A stretch of DNA of 64,000 nt from Bradyrhizobium diazoefficiens (GCF_018131185.1 NZ_JAFCJE010000009.1:151933-215932); one strand, 5' to 3'. Shown: positions 36,562 through 45,796, counted from the first letter of the stretch. Notes: a model not told the origin generated them from the letters alone. Made by a program: numbers and translations.

Positions 36562-37017
36562 ATGCTGAACGACATCTACAACAAGCGGATCATCGAACTG
36601 GCCGGGAATATTCCGCGCCTCGGACGGCTGTCGGACCCCGATGCCTCCGCCACCGCTCACTCCAAGCTGTGCGGCTCGACCGTCAAGATCGATCTCAAGA
36701 TGACCGGGGACACCGTCACCGACTTCGCTCACGACGTGAAGGCCTGCGCCCTGGGCCAGGCCTCCTCATCCATCATGGCAAGTCGGATCGTCGGGTCGAC
36801 TGCGAGCGAACTCCGTGAGTTACGCGAGACTGTTCGCAAGATGCTGAAAGAAAACGGTGCGCCTCCTGAGGGAAAATGGGAGGAGATCAAGTTCCTTGAA
36901 CCGGTCCGCGACTACAAGGCGCGCCACGCCTCGACGCTTCTGACCTTCGATGCCGTGGTTGATGCCATCGGCCAGATCGAAGCCAAGACCAAGCAGCCGG
37001 CTGTGGCGCAGGGCTGA
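36562..37017 (+). CDS. IscU/SufU-like iron-sulfur scaffold protein
   Basis: This 151-aa NifU_N-family protein has the first two cluster cysteines, C37 in HSKLCGSTVKID and C62 in DVKACALGQASSS. The third cysteine of IscU appears to be replaced: PVRDYKARHASTLL has H122 about where Cys should be. Such variants are frequent in alphaproteobacteria. It may still be a scaffold or carrier in Fe-S assembly. It stands alone, divergent from folE, with no isc or suf genes nearby. Confidence 0.85.
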   Translation: MLNDIYNKRIIELAGNIPRLGRLSDPDASATAHSKLCGSTVKIDLKMTGDTVTDFAHDVKACALGQASSSIMASRIVGSTASELRELRETVRKMLKENGAPPEGKWEEIKFLEPVRDYKARHASTLLTFDAVVDAIGQIEAKTKQPAVAQG

Positions 37018-37027
37018 GACCTCTCCC

Positions 37028-37064
37028 GTCATTCCGGGGCGATGCGCAGCATCGAACCCGGAAT
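37028..37064. repeat. Palindromic repeat, type D, copy 2
   Basis: ATTCCGGGG pairs with CCCGGAAT around a GATGC/GCATC inner stem. The sequence resembles the 35137 element. It is located 10 nt after the IscU-like gene stop. Confidence 0.55.
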
Positions 37065-37150
37065 CCAGAGATTGCGGGGCCAAGATTCTCAGGTGTGCAA
37101 TTGCGCACGATAGTTGCGCCACGCGCGCCTGACTGCCGAGATTGAAGAGC

Positions 37151-38044
37151 CTATTTCGGCGCCGCCGCAGCAGGCGCGGCCACACCGCCCGTCGGCACCA
37201 CGGCTTCCGCCGTCTTGGTCGACTTGGCAGACTGCTCGGGTTCCGTGCCGAACCTGGCCTGTGTCTTCGGCGCCAGGTCCGCCATCGCCGGCGCGGAGAT
37301 GTCCACATGCGGCAGCACGTCGGCAACGAGATCCGTCGTCACGAGATTGGTGAGCTTGAGCTCGCCGGCGTCCAGCTCGTGCAGATCCTCCCAGGGCGGA
37401 ACGCTGAGCGCGAGCGACAGCAGATCGCCCGCTCCGCCCATGTCGAAGGTGTACTTGGCGAGCCGGCCGATGTCGCGCTCCACGATCATCAGATCCTGCG
37501 CGCTGTAGCTTGCCGCCTTGGCATCGTCGGCGCGGTCGCCCATCCAAATCTGGTGAACGCGGACATGGGCCGCTTCGGGCACGTAGCGCTTCTTGCCGGC
37601 CAGCAGCAGGAACACGCACATGGATTCGCAATAGGCCTCGGGCGCGACCGCCGGACGAGCCGATGGCCCGCCGCGGAGGCTTACGCCGACCGTGGTCAGG
37701 AGCCCCAGATTGCGGAAGCGCCGGCCGAGCGTAATCGCGTCATTGACGGAACCGCCGCTGGAATCGAGCACCACGGTGGCGCCGCCGAGCTGGCGCCCAC
37801 GGGAAAACTCTTCGAAATCCTTCGGCGTATCGGCGGTGATGATGCCCACCGCGCTGACCCAGCCGCGGCAGTTCGGCTCGCAGGCGATCCAGTTGAACTT
37901 CATCGGCAGTTTGCGCTCTTCGAGAGCGCTACCCGCGCGGGCCGACGACCCGAGTGTCGCGACGGCACCAGCCAGCACGACTCCACAGACGGCGGTTCCC
38001 ACCAGCAACCAGCCGCGAAGATTGAGCGACGTCAGTACTTTCAA
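37151..38044 (-). CDS. ClpP-like periplasmic or membrane-anchored protein
   Basis: With the TTG start at 38044 (GGGAAGGGACC upstream) this is a 297-aa protein. An N-terminal membrane anchor or signal (LRGWLLVGTAVCGVVLAGAVA) is followed by a ClpP/crotonase-type domain. The oxyanion motif is LDSSGGSVNDA. The likely catalytic Ser lies in YCESMCVFLLLAGKKR and the His in HVRVHQIW, aligning with the ASMGA and RIMIHQP motifs of ClpP. An ATG at 38113 in the same frame is possible. The Ala/Pro-rich tail follows. The substrate is unknown; a periplasmic peptidase is likely. Confidence 0.75.
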   Translation of the reverse strand: MKVLTSLNLRGWLLVGTAVCGVVLAGAVATLGSSARAGSALEERKLPMKFNWIACEPNCRGWVSAVGIITADTPKDFEEFSRGRQLGGATVVLDSSGGSVNDAITLGRRFRNLGLLTTVGVSLRGGPSARPAVAPEAYCESMCVFLLLAGKKRYVPEAAHVRVHQIWMGDRADDAKAASYSAQDLMIVERDIGRLAKYTFDMGGAGDLLSLALSVPPWEDLHELDAGELKLTNLVTTDLVADVLPHVDISAPAMADLAPKTQARFGTEPEQSAKSTKTAEAVVPTGGVAAPAAAAPK

Positions 38045-38272
38045 ACTGGTCCCTTCCCCAAGCCCCAAAGCGATTCGGGTAAGCCCCGTCTTGCGCCCGA
38101 TGAGTCTACACATGGACGTCACAAAAATGGTATCCGGGGGAATACAGATCGTCCATAGGCACTTGCTGCACTGCTCCCAAAAAGCATGCAAAATATGGCG
38201 TGGAAACAACAGCTTACAGTTCCCTGCCTCGGAACCGAGCAATATCTCGCCTAACGTAGCATCACAGCGCAC

Positions 38273-38611
38273 ATGAAGCATTCAGCCTGCGGGCATTGTT
38301 CAAGTTCGGTGGAAGGGGCGCTTCGGCTCCCGCGCAGACTCGGCCGCGCGCTGATCTGGCTCTATCGGCATACGCTGTCGCCTCTGGTTGGCTACAACTG
38401 CCGGCACCTGCCGACCTGCTCCGTCTATGGCGACGAGGCGATCGAACGGTTCGGGCTCTGGGCCGGCGGCTGGATGACGCTCGCGCGGCTGCTGCGCTGC
38501 CATCCGTTCGGCACGTCCGGCATCGACAACGTGCCGCTCACGGCGCCGCAAGGCGCGCGCTGGTATCTGCCATGGCGCTATGCCCGATGGCGGGGCGTCA
38601 ATGCATCCTGA
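38273..38611 (+). CDS. yidD: Membrane protein insertion efficiency factor YidD
   Basis: This 112-aa YidD-family protein is thought to help YidC insert membrane proteins. The signature CRHLPTCSVYGDEAIERFG and the later RLLRCHPFG are intact. The length slightly exceeds the usual 70-100 residues at both ends. Alphaproteobacterial yidD is often beside rpmH-rnpA-yidC, but none of these is in the window. It is divergent from the ClpP-like gene. Confidence 0.9.
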   Translation: MKHSACGHCSSSVEGALRLPRRLGRALIWLYRHTLSPLVGYNCRHLPTCSVYGDEAIERFGLWAGGWMTLARLLRCHPFGTSGIDNVPLTAPQGARWYLPWRYARWRGVNAS

Positions 38612-38700
38612 GATTGCCGCGATGCGTTGCGCATCGGTGGCCCGAGGAACCTTGGACTTCCTTCCTGCGTTGTTTTGACGCTCCCTCGGGAGGAACAACA

Positions 38701-38910
38701 ATGCGCTGGAAAATCAGCCCCCATCTTCACCTCAAACCTGGGCCCGCCCCCGGCTTCAGGCGACATCACGACCCCAGAACCATGGATCTGCTCGCCATCG
38801 TCGCCTTGCTGGCACTCGTGCTCGGCTCGGGCTGGTATCTCGCATCGAGCCTTGCGACGGCGCCGAGCACGACGACCTTCATCGTGCCGAGCCAGAGCGT
38901 GCATTGGTAG
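38701..38910 (+). CDS. Small single-pass membrane protein
   Basis: This 69-aa protein has a basic N-terminal part and one membrane segment (DLLAIVALLALVLGSGWYLAS). A short polar tail follows. GGGAGGAACAACA precedes the ATG at 38701. An alternative start within, just before the hydrophobic segment (MDLLAIVALL), is possible. The function is unknown. Confidence 0.55.
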   Translation: MRWKISPHLHLKPGPAPGFRRHHDPRTMDLLAIVALLALVLGSGWYLASSLATAPSTTTFIVPSQSVHW

Positions 38911-38982
38911 CTCAGGCGTGGACCCATTGCGCGAGCCACCGGTTGCCGACCAAGCCCCAGCAGCCACTACTCCTGGTTTTGC

Positions 38983-41490
38983 TCACTGCGCGCGGGGCCG
39001 GACGGCTCGGCGAAGTTCTTGAATCAGTGTCGTAAGACCCTGGTCAGCTGGCCGGAAACTCGCGAGCTGTTCCGCGTACTTCAGCGCCGACGCCATATCT
39101 CCGGCCATTCGGTTGAACGAGACGAGGGCCTGAAGAATATCGAGGTCGTTCGGATGACGGCGTAAGGCTTCCTTCAGGACGTTCAAGGCCTCCTCGCGTC
39201 GGTCGCCGGAATGCAGCGCGACGGCGTAGACGTAGGCGTAACGCGGCCCGTCCGGCTCCAGCTCCGTCGCCCGACGGAGCTCGTTGAGCGCGTCCTCGGA
39301 CCGTTTCAGCCTCGTCAGCGTCAAGCCGAGCGCATGGCGCAGCGCCGCGTCGCGCGGTGAACTCGCAAGCGCGGCGCGAAGGACGGATTCGCCGTCGCCG
39401 TCCCGCCCGCGTTGCCGATCGAGATCGGCGAGATTGATCGCCGCCGTCGCATATTGCGGGCTCAGCCTGAGGGCCGCTCTGTATTCGGCCTCGGCTTCCT
39501 GCATCTCTCCGCGCCGCGCGAGGAAGTCTCCGAGCGCGGTGCGGGCCTCCGGTCTCTCGGCATTGGCGCGCTGGGCGGCGACGAACTCCGCTGCCGCCTG
39601 ATCGAAGCGTGCACGATCCGGCTGAGGCTGGCTTGCGGAAGGAACGCCCGCGAGCAGAGAGACCGCCCTGATGCGGACACCGCGGACGGGATCGGACAAC
39701 AGCGGGGACACGAGGGACCAGACCCGATCAACGGGCACGTTGCCCAGCATGTCGAGCGCGCCTATCCGCACCATCGGATCGGGATCGGCCAGCGCGACGC
39801 GGGCCGTCGCGATGTTCGCCGGCGTCACGCGCGATGCAAGTTCGTCGAGTGCGCTCGCGCGGGCCACGGCGGGCGCTTTGCGATCCGCCGCAAGGACGGC
39901 AAGCAGCGCGGCGGCACCGGTCTGGTCGGTGCGGGCGGCATGAAATGCCGTTCCGTAATTCTGGAAGCCCTTCCGGAGCGGACCGAACCATCGCTCGACG
40001 GCTGCCGCCGACCATTGCGGTGACTTGTCGCGGTGACAGTCGTTGCAGGCGTTCGGCGTTCCGAGGGTGACGGACAAATCGGGACGCGGGACCCTGAAGG
40101 TGTGATCGTGCCTGGTATCGATCACCATGTAGGTCCTGACCGGCATGTGACATGAGATACAGGTCGGCGACGGCTCGACCTCGGCGTGCTGGCGATGCGT
40201 CACGTCGGCATATTTGTCGGACGCGTGGCACTGCAGACAGACGCCCTCGCCCGACAAACGAAGCTTCGCGCTGTGCGGCTCGTGGCAGTCGCTGCAGATG
40301 ACACCGGCCGCAAACATCTTGCCTTGCTTGAAGGGCGTATAGTTATAGGGCTCCTCGACATCGCGGATCTGCCCGTCGGCATGATAGGTGTTGCGCGCGA
40401 GCGGCTCGACGACATGGGTTTGCGACAGCCATTGGCCGGGAACCCAATTCTCGTCGAAGGCACCCCGCCGTGCGTGACAGAGGCCACAGGTCTCCACTTC
40501 CTTGCGGAGCATTGCCGGCTCGGCGGAACGCCTTGCGTTTCCGGTCTGCGGATCGATCGGCCAAGTGATGCGGTGCCGCTCGTCGAAACGCACCAGCAAG
40601 CCCTTGGCAGCGTCCTGTTGCTTGCCGAACGGCCACCAGCTCTGCTGCTCTCGCGCCCAGGCGGCATGGCGCGAGCCCTGACCGTGACAGGCCTCGCAGC
40701 CCACGCTGATCTCCGCCCAGCTCGTCGAAAAGCGATCCCTTGCGGCGTCGTAGTTCTTGCGCAAGCCGGTGGAGTGGCACTCCGCGCACATGAAATTCCA
40801 GTTCTGGTTCAGCTTGGTCCAGTGCAGGATATCGTCATGCTTGATGGCCTCATTGGGCGAAAGGTGAAACCAGCGCTGGCCGCCCTTGTCTTGCGGCCGA
40901 CCGTCCCATGCGATCGGCAGTGCCTGGACGCGCCCATCCGGGAACGCGACGAGATATTGCTGCAGCGGATCGAGGCCGAAAGTGTACTTGACCTCGAACT
41001 CGGAAAGGCTGCCGTCGGCGCCGTCGGTCTCGACCAGGAATTTTCCGTCCCTGCGGAAGAAGCGTGAACGTACGCCGTAATATCCGAAACTCGCATCATT
41101 GAAGTTGCCGAGCACGGTCTTGTCGTTGGCGTGCTGCATCGCCGCCTTGTGCTGTGAGGCGGCCCACGATTGTGCTTCGGCCTGGTGGCAGCCTGCGCAA
41201 GCGTCGCTCCCGACATAGGCCGCAGTAGACGGCGATTGGGCATCCCAAGCCGGGCCGCCGCCCAGTAGATGAACGGCGAGGCCTATGACGAGGACAGCCG
41301 CCGCCACTGCCAGCATCGAAAACAATATATAGAGCTTCGAGAACTGCGTGGTTCTCGATGTTTCCGAGGCTTGCGCTTGCGACGACACAACATGCGACAG
41401 CTTGGCGGCAGGTTCTTGCCGCAAGACAGTCTTGCTGCCGGCTTTGCGACGTTTGCGTGCCAACGACAGCCTTTCAGCCTTCCGCTTCAC
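38983..41490 (-). CDS. Octaheme cytochrome c fused to HEAT and TPR repeats
   Basis: This 835-aa protein has a basic cytoplasmic N-terminus and one membrane anchor (LYILFSMLAVAAAVLVIGLAVHL, split, about 53-76). A cytochrome c domain with eight CxxCH motifs follows (CAGCH, CAECH, CEACH, CGLCH, CSDCH, CLQCH, CISCH, CNDCH). HEAT-like repeats (ALADPDPMVRIGALDML) and then several TPRs follow to the C-terminus. The heme part should face the periplasm. Start is a GTG at 41490 with no good ribosome-binding site, so it is uncertain. No ccm or other redox partner gene is nearby. An electron-transfer or redox-enzyme role is likely, but the substrate is unknown. Confidence 0.88.
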   Translation of the reverse strand: MKRKAERLSLARKRRKAGSKTVLRQEPAAKLSHVVSSQAQASETSRTTQFSKLYILFSMLAVAAAVLVIGLAVHLLGGGPAWDAQSPSTAAYVGSDACAGCHQAEAQSWAASQHKAAMQHANDKTVLGNFNDASFGYYGVRSRFFRRDGKFLVETDGADGSLSEFEVKYTFGLDPLQQYLVAFPDGRVQALPIAWDGRPQDKGGQRWFHLSPNEAIKHDDILHWTKLNQNWNFMCAECHSTGLRKNYDAARDRFSTSWAEISVGCEACHGQGSRHAAWAREQQSWWPFGKQQDAAKGLLVRFDERHRITWPIDPQTGNARRSAEPAMLRKEVETCGLCHARRGAFDENWVPGQWLSQTHVVEPLARNTYHADGQIRDVEEPYNYTPFKQGKMFAAGVICSDCHEPHSAKLRLSGEGVCLQCHASDKYADVTHRQHAEVEPSPTCISCHMPVRTYMVIDTRHDHTFRVPRPDLSVTLGTPNACNDCHRDKSPQWSAAAVERWFGPLRKGFQNYGTAFHAARTDQTGAAALLAVLAADRKAPAVARASALDELASRVTPANIATARVALADPDPMVRIGALDMLGNVPVDRVWSLVSPLLSDPVRGVRIRAVSLLAGVPSASQPQPDRARFDQAAAEFVAAQRANAERPEARTALGDFLARRGEMQEAEAEYRAALRLSPQYATAAINLADLDRQRGRDGDGESVLRAALASSPRDAALRHALGLTLTRLKRSEDALNELRRATELEPDGPRYAYVYAVALHSGDRREEALNVLKEALRRHPNDLDILQALVSFNRMAGDMASALKYAEQLASFRPADQGLTTLIQELRRAVRPRAQ

Positions 41491-41672
41491 CGAAATGCGG
41501 GTATCTCCATCCGGTCGGCATGGCTTGTCTATCTTCGGCTGCAGGCTCTGCGAGTCAAGTCTGCAGGATCATTTGGCATCGAGCTGCGCGCAACGGTTCG
41601 CCTCATTCCACTGCGCTCCCCAATGAGGAAGGGCCGACACCAACGAATTTCTTCGCGCATCATCATGTCTCG

Positions 41673-41688
41673 GATCACGATCGTGATC
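41673..41688. promoter_or_regulatory. Perfect 16-bp palindrome in divergent region
   Basis: GATCACGATCGTGATC lies between the octaheme cytochrome gene (minus) and the small secreted/arylsulfatase genes (plus). It is fully symmetric and well placed as an operator. The regulator is unknown, and GATC richness leaves other explanations open. Confidence 0.4.
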
Positions 41689-41763
41689 GAAGCACTTGAT
41701 CCAGCTCAATACGCCGGTCCTTTGATCGGGTAAATTCGGCAATCAACAATAGAGGACACCGGC

Positions 41764-42015
41764 ATGAAGCGCTCAATCGCATTGTCTGCCCTGCTGACAG
41801 CTGGACTGGTCGCCGGCTTCGTAGCCGCGAGCACAGACCAGGCCGGTGCGGTCGTCTACTGCCAGTACGTTGATTATCCCGTCGGATGCATCGTCAGGCC
41901 CGGCGTCGTGCTACGGCCGCGGCCGGTCGCGCGTGCCGTGGTGACCCCCGGAGTTGGAGCGGTGGGCACCCCCATGAATCGCGGCGGCCCGGTCAATCGC
42001 GCCGGGCGGCGCTGA
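41764..42015 (+). CDS. Small secreted protein
   Basis: This 83-aa protein has a signal peptide (MKRSIALSALLTAGLVAGFV onwards, cleaved near AGA). The mature part holds two cysteines (YCQYVDYPVGCIVRPG) and a Val/Pro/Arg-rich tail. AGAGGACACCGGC precedes the ATG. Short proteins with this YCxYxxxPxGC motif are common in rhizobia, but no function is known to me. Confidence 0.7.
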   Translation: MKRSIALSALLTAGLVAGFVAASTDQAGAVVYCQYVDYPVGCIVRPGVVLRPRPVARAVVTPGVGAVGTPMNRGGPVNRAGRR

Positions 42016-42114
42016 GACCGCATCGAACTGTTGTCGAACTGCGGGATGCGCTGGTCGCATCCGGTCATTTGATCAATTGATTTCTATTTTTCCTCCTTCG
42101 CTGAGGTAGCCGAC

Positions 42115-44553
42115 ATGAGACGTATGACGACGGCGGTCACCGCGCTGTCCTTGATCGTGCTGCTGCCCATTCCGGCGAATGCCCAGCAGGTTGCCCCACC
42201 CGCGGTCGTGCTTCCGACCGATCGCACAGTGCTGCCGATTCCCGAGCCGTCATATCCGCACAGCACCGTCTTCGACGCCCGCAATGCAACGCCGCCGCCA
42301 CGCTTCGAGGTCAAGGCACCTGTCGGTGCACCCAACGTGCTCATTGTACTGATCGACGACATGGGTTTCGGCCAGTCCGGCGCCTTCGGCGGTCCGATCC
42401 GCATGCCGACGGTGGAGAAGCTGGCGAATGAAGGGCTGCGCTACAACGAATTCCATACCACGGCGCTCTGTTCGCCGACTCGCTCTGCGTTGTTGAGCGG
42501 CCGCAACCATCACATGAACAACTTTGGATCGATCGCGGAAACCGCGACGACCTTTCCCGGGCAGACCGGACAGCGCCCCAACAGCGTTGCCACGATCGCG
42601 GAGATGCTGAGACTGAACGGCTACAGCACCGCCCATTTCGGCAAGAACCACGAGACGGCGGCATGGGAGGTGAGTCCCTCCGGGCCAACCGATCGCTGGC
42701 CGACCCGCCAGGGCTTCGACAAGTTCTACGGCTTCATGGGCGGCGAGACCAACCAATGGGCTCCCCTCATCTATGACGGCATGACGCAGGTCGAGCCGTC
42801 GAAGGATCCCAACTACAACTTCATGACGGACATGACCAACAAGGCGATCGACTGGATGCAATACCAGAAGTCGCTGACGCCCGATAAGCCGTTCTTCATG
42901 TACTTCGCGCCGGGCGCTACCCATGCGCCGCACCACGTGCCGAAGGAATGGATCGCGAAGTACAAGGGCAAGTTCGATCAGGGCTGGGACAAGCTGCGTG
43001 AGGAGACGCTGGCCCGCCAGATCAAGCTCGGTGTGGTGCCGTCGGGGACGAAGCTCGCGCCCAAGCCGGAAGCCATCAAGGATTGGGCCGCGCTGAGCCC
43101 TGACGAAAGGAAGCTGTTCGCTCGCCAGATGGAGGTGTTCGCCGGCTTTGGCGAATACGCCGACACCGAGATCGGCCGCCTCGTCGACGCCGTCAAAGCG
43201 ACGGGTCAACTCGACAACACCCTGGTCTTCTACATCGTCGGCGACAATGGCGCGAGTGCAGAAGGCGGCATGAACGGGCTGTTCAACGAGATGACCTATT
43301 TCAACAGCGTGCAGGAGAGCGTTCAGGACATTCTCAAGCACTACGATGAACTGGGCAGCCCGATGACGTATAGTCACTATGCTGCCGGTTGGGCCGTCGC
43401 TGGCGACACGCCCTTCACGTGGACCAAGCAGGTAGCTTCGAGCTATGGCGGCACCCGCAACGGCATGGTCGTTCACTGGCCCAAGGGCATTGCGGCGAAG
43501 GGTGAAGTACGCTCGCAGTGGCATCACGTCATCGATATCGTGCCGACGATCCTCGAAGCCACGAAGATTCCCGAACCGAAGAGCGTGAATGGAACGCCGC
43601 AAGCCCCGATCGAGGGCGTGAGCATGGCTTACAGTTTTGGCAACGCCGGCGCTGCGAGCCGGCATACCACCCAGTACTTCGAGATATTCGGCAACCGCGC
43701 AATTTACAGCGACGGCTGGCTGGCCGGCACGATTCACCGTGCAGCGTGGGAAACGACGAACCGCAGGCCGCTTGAGCAGGATATCTGGGAGCTGTACGAC
43801 ACGCGATCGGACTTCAGCCTGACGAACGATCTGGCAGCAAAGAATCCGGACAAGCTGAAAGAGCTTCAGGATCTCTTTCTCAAGGAAGCCGTCAAATATT
43901 CCGTGCTGCCGCTCGACGACCGAACTCTGGAGCGACTGAACCCGGCCCTCGTCGGCCGCCCCGACTTGATGGCGGGCCGCACCTCGTTGACGGTTCATGA
44001 GGGCATGCTCGGCATGTCGGAGAACGTCTTCATCAACACGAAGAACCGCTCGCATGTGATCACCGCCGATGTAGAAATTCCCAAGGCCGGAACCAGCGGT
44101 GCCATCCTCGCCCAGGCCGGCCGGTTCGGCGGCTGGAGCTTGTATCTGAAGGACGGCAAACCGACCTACACCTACAATTTCCTTGGTCTCCAGCGATTTA
44201 CGATATCTGCCCCGCAGGGGTTACCTGCCGGCAAGTCTACGATCCGTTTCGAGTTCGCCTACGATGGCGGCGGAATCGGCAAGGGCGCCGTGGGCACGCT
44301 TTTCGTCAACGGAAAGAGTGTTGCCACAGGTCGGATCGATCGGACGCAATGCTGCGGCTTCTCCGCTGACGAGGGCGCGGACGTCGGTGCTGACGAGGGT
44401 ACTCCCGTAACTGAAGCCTACAAGGTGCCGTTCAAATTCTCCGGCAAGATCAGCCAGGTGACGATCGAGCTGAAGGAAATGAAGAAGGCCGACAGCGAAG
44501 AAGCTGCAGAAAGTCGCAAGGCGGCCATGTTGAAGAGAGGATTGTCGGATTGA
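42115..44553 (+). CDS. Arylsulfatase (formylglycine-type sulfatase)
   Basis: This 812-aa exported sulfatase has a signal peptide ending ANA|QQ. The metal-site segment is LIVLIDDMGFGQSG and the catalytic CxPxR motif is C119-S-P-T-R123 in LCSPTRSALLSGR. That Cys must be converted to formylglycine by another protein not encoded here. The C-terminal part (from about 620) is a beta-rich extra domain (AGRFGGWSLYLKDGKPTYTY). It hydrolyses a sulfate ester in the periplasm. The next gene is immediately downstream, so the two form an operon. Confidence 0.93.
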   Translation: MRRMTTAVTALSLIVLLPIPANAQQVAPPAVVLPTDRTVLPIPEPSYPHSTVFDARNATPPPRFEVKAPVGAPNVLIVLIDDMGFGQSGAFGGPIRMPTVEKLANEGLRYNEFHTTALCSPTRSALLSGRNHHMNNFGSIAETATTFPGQTGQRPNSVATIAEMLRLNGYSTAHFGKNHETAAWEVSPSGPTDRWPTRQGFDKFYGFMGGETNQWAPLIYDGMTQVEPSKDPNYNFMTDMTNKAIDWMQYQKSLTPDKPFFMYFAPGATHAPHHVPKEWIAKYKGKFDQGWDKLREETLARQIKLGVVPSGTKLAPKPEAIKDWAALSPDERKLFARQMEVFAGFGEYADTEIGRLVDAVKATGQLDNTLVFYIVGDNGASAEGGMNGLFNEMTYFNSVQESVQDILKHYDELGSPMTYSHYAAGWAVAGDTPFTWTKQVASSYGGTRNGMVVHWPKGIAAKGEVRSQWHHVIDIVPTILEATKIPEPKSVNGTPQAPIEGVSMAYSFGNAGAASRHTTQYFEIFGNRAIYSDGWLAGTIHRAAWETTNRRPLEQDIWELYDTRSDFSLTNDLAAKNPDKLKELQDLFLKEAVKYSVLPLDDRTLERLNPALVGRPDLMAGRTSLTVHEGMLGMSENVFINTKNRSHVITADVEIPKAGTSGAILAQAGRFGGWSLYLKDGKPTYTYNFLGLQRFTISAPQGLPAGKSTIRFEFAYDGGGIGKGAVGTLFVNGKSVATGRIDRTQCCGFSADEGADVGADEGTPVTEAYKVPFKFSGKISQVTIELKEMKKADSEEAAESRKAAMLKRGLSD

Positions 44554-44630
44554 GCAATCGCATGGCGGAAGCTCCGGTTCGCCCCGGCGGGATCGCTCGA
44601 CTTCATCAAGTTGGCTGTGAGGCGGCAATC

Positions 44631-45689
44631 ATGACGCACAATGCTGCACCCGCGCGTCAGCTGAGTGGCGCTCTCGCTGCCGCCGCGCTTGCTTTGCTTT
44701 CTCCGCAGGTGGCCCTCGCCGACGAAAACGGCATCTCGTTCTGGCTTCCGGGCCAGTTTGGCAGCCTGGCGGCCGTGCCGATGATGCCAGGGTGGTCGCT
44801 CGGCACCGTCTATTATCATACCTCCGTCGGCGGCTCCGGCGGGGTCGCCGCGTCGCGGCAGATCTCGACCGGCAGACTTCCGGCGACGGTCAATGTCAGC
44901 CTGAACGCCAGCCTCAACGCACAAGCCGATCTCCTGATCCTGGCGCCGAGCTATACGTTCGGCACGCCGGTGCTGGGCGGACAATTGGCCGTGGGTCTCA
45001 CCGGCACATTCGCGCGGAGCGCCGTCGGAATCGACGGAACGCTGACCACCAACGTCGGCCCGTTCGGCTCGACTCGAACCGGGAGTCTCTCCGACACGCT
45101 AGTATCCGTCGGCGATCTCTATCCGGTGATGTCGCTGAAGTGGCACAACGGCGTTCACAACTGGATGACGTATGCGACTGGTGACATTCCCGTCGGAGAT
45201 TATCAATCGACCCGTCTGGCCAACACCGGCCTCGGTCACGGCGCCATCGATGCTGGCGGCGGATACACCTATCTCGATCTCGCGACCGGGCAGGAATTCT
45301 CCGGTGTTGCCGGGTTCACCTACAATTTCAAGAACCCTGACACCCAGTACCAGAGCGGAATCGATTTTCATTTCGACTGGGGCGTATCAAAGTTTCTCTC
45401 CAAGCACGCGTTCGTGGGCTTCGTTGGATATGCTTATCAGCAGATCACCGACGATTCCGGTCAGCACCCCATTCTCGGCCCATTCCGCTCGCGCGTCCTG
45501 GGCATCGGCCCGCAATTCGGCTACCTGTTTCCCGTCGGAGACATGCAGGGCTATTTGAACGTGAAAGCTTATGGAGAGTTCGACGCGGCAAATCGGCCGT
45601 CCGGCTGGAACACCTGGCTGACGTTCTCCATCTCGCCCGCGCCGCCAGCGAGCACGGTGACGTCGACCAAGCATCACGTGCGGAAGTAA
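44631..45689 (+). CDS. Outer-membrane protein of the MetA-pathway phenol degradation/transporter family
   Basis: This 352-aa protein has a signal peptide (MTHNAAPARQLSGALAAAAL to QVALA). A predicted beta-barrel follows with the family opening ENGISFWLPGQFGSLAAVP and strands such as PVMSLKWHNGVHNWMTYATG. Proteins of this type (Phenol_MetA_deg) are thought to be outer-membrane channels for hydrophobic substrates. The ATG at 44631 was preferred over starts at 44550-44562 because it yields a proper signal peptide. It begins 77 nt after the arylsulfatase stop. It likely admits the sulfatase substrate. Confidence 0.84.
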   Translation: MTHNAAPARQLSGALAAAALALLSPQVALADENGISFWLPGQFGSLAAVPMMPGWSLGTVYYHTSVGGSGGVAASRQISTGRLPATVNVSLNASLNAQADLLILAPSYTFGTPVLGGQLAVGLTGTFARSAVGIDGTLTTNVGPFGSTRTGSLSDTLVSVGDLYPVMSLKWHNGVHNWMTYATGDIPVGDYQSTRLANTGLGHGAIDAGGGYTYLDLATGQEFSGVAGFTYNFKNPDTQYQSGIDFHFDWGVSKFLSKHAFVGFVGYAYQQITDDSGQHPILGPFRSRVLGIGPQFGYLFPVGDMQGYLNVKAYGEFDAANRPSGWNTWLTFSISPAPPASTVTSTKHHVRK

Positions 45690-45796
45690 TCCGCGGAGGC
45701 AGGCGCGAACCAATATTGTTGGGAACTTAGGTCATACCTCATCGGCGCAGCGGAAGCCCTTGAGCCGTCCGCCCGGTCGATTCTTGAGTTCACGGC

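Noticed and set aside
41269..41733. 154-codon plus-strand frame before the small secreted protein gene
   Set aside because: It overlaps the octaheme cytochrome N-terminus antisense and has no ribosome-binding site.
42250..44055. 601-codon frame antisense to the arylsulfatase
   Set aside because: No domain or start signal; GC-driven shadow of the sulfatase gene.
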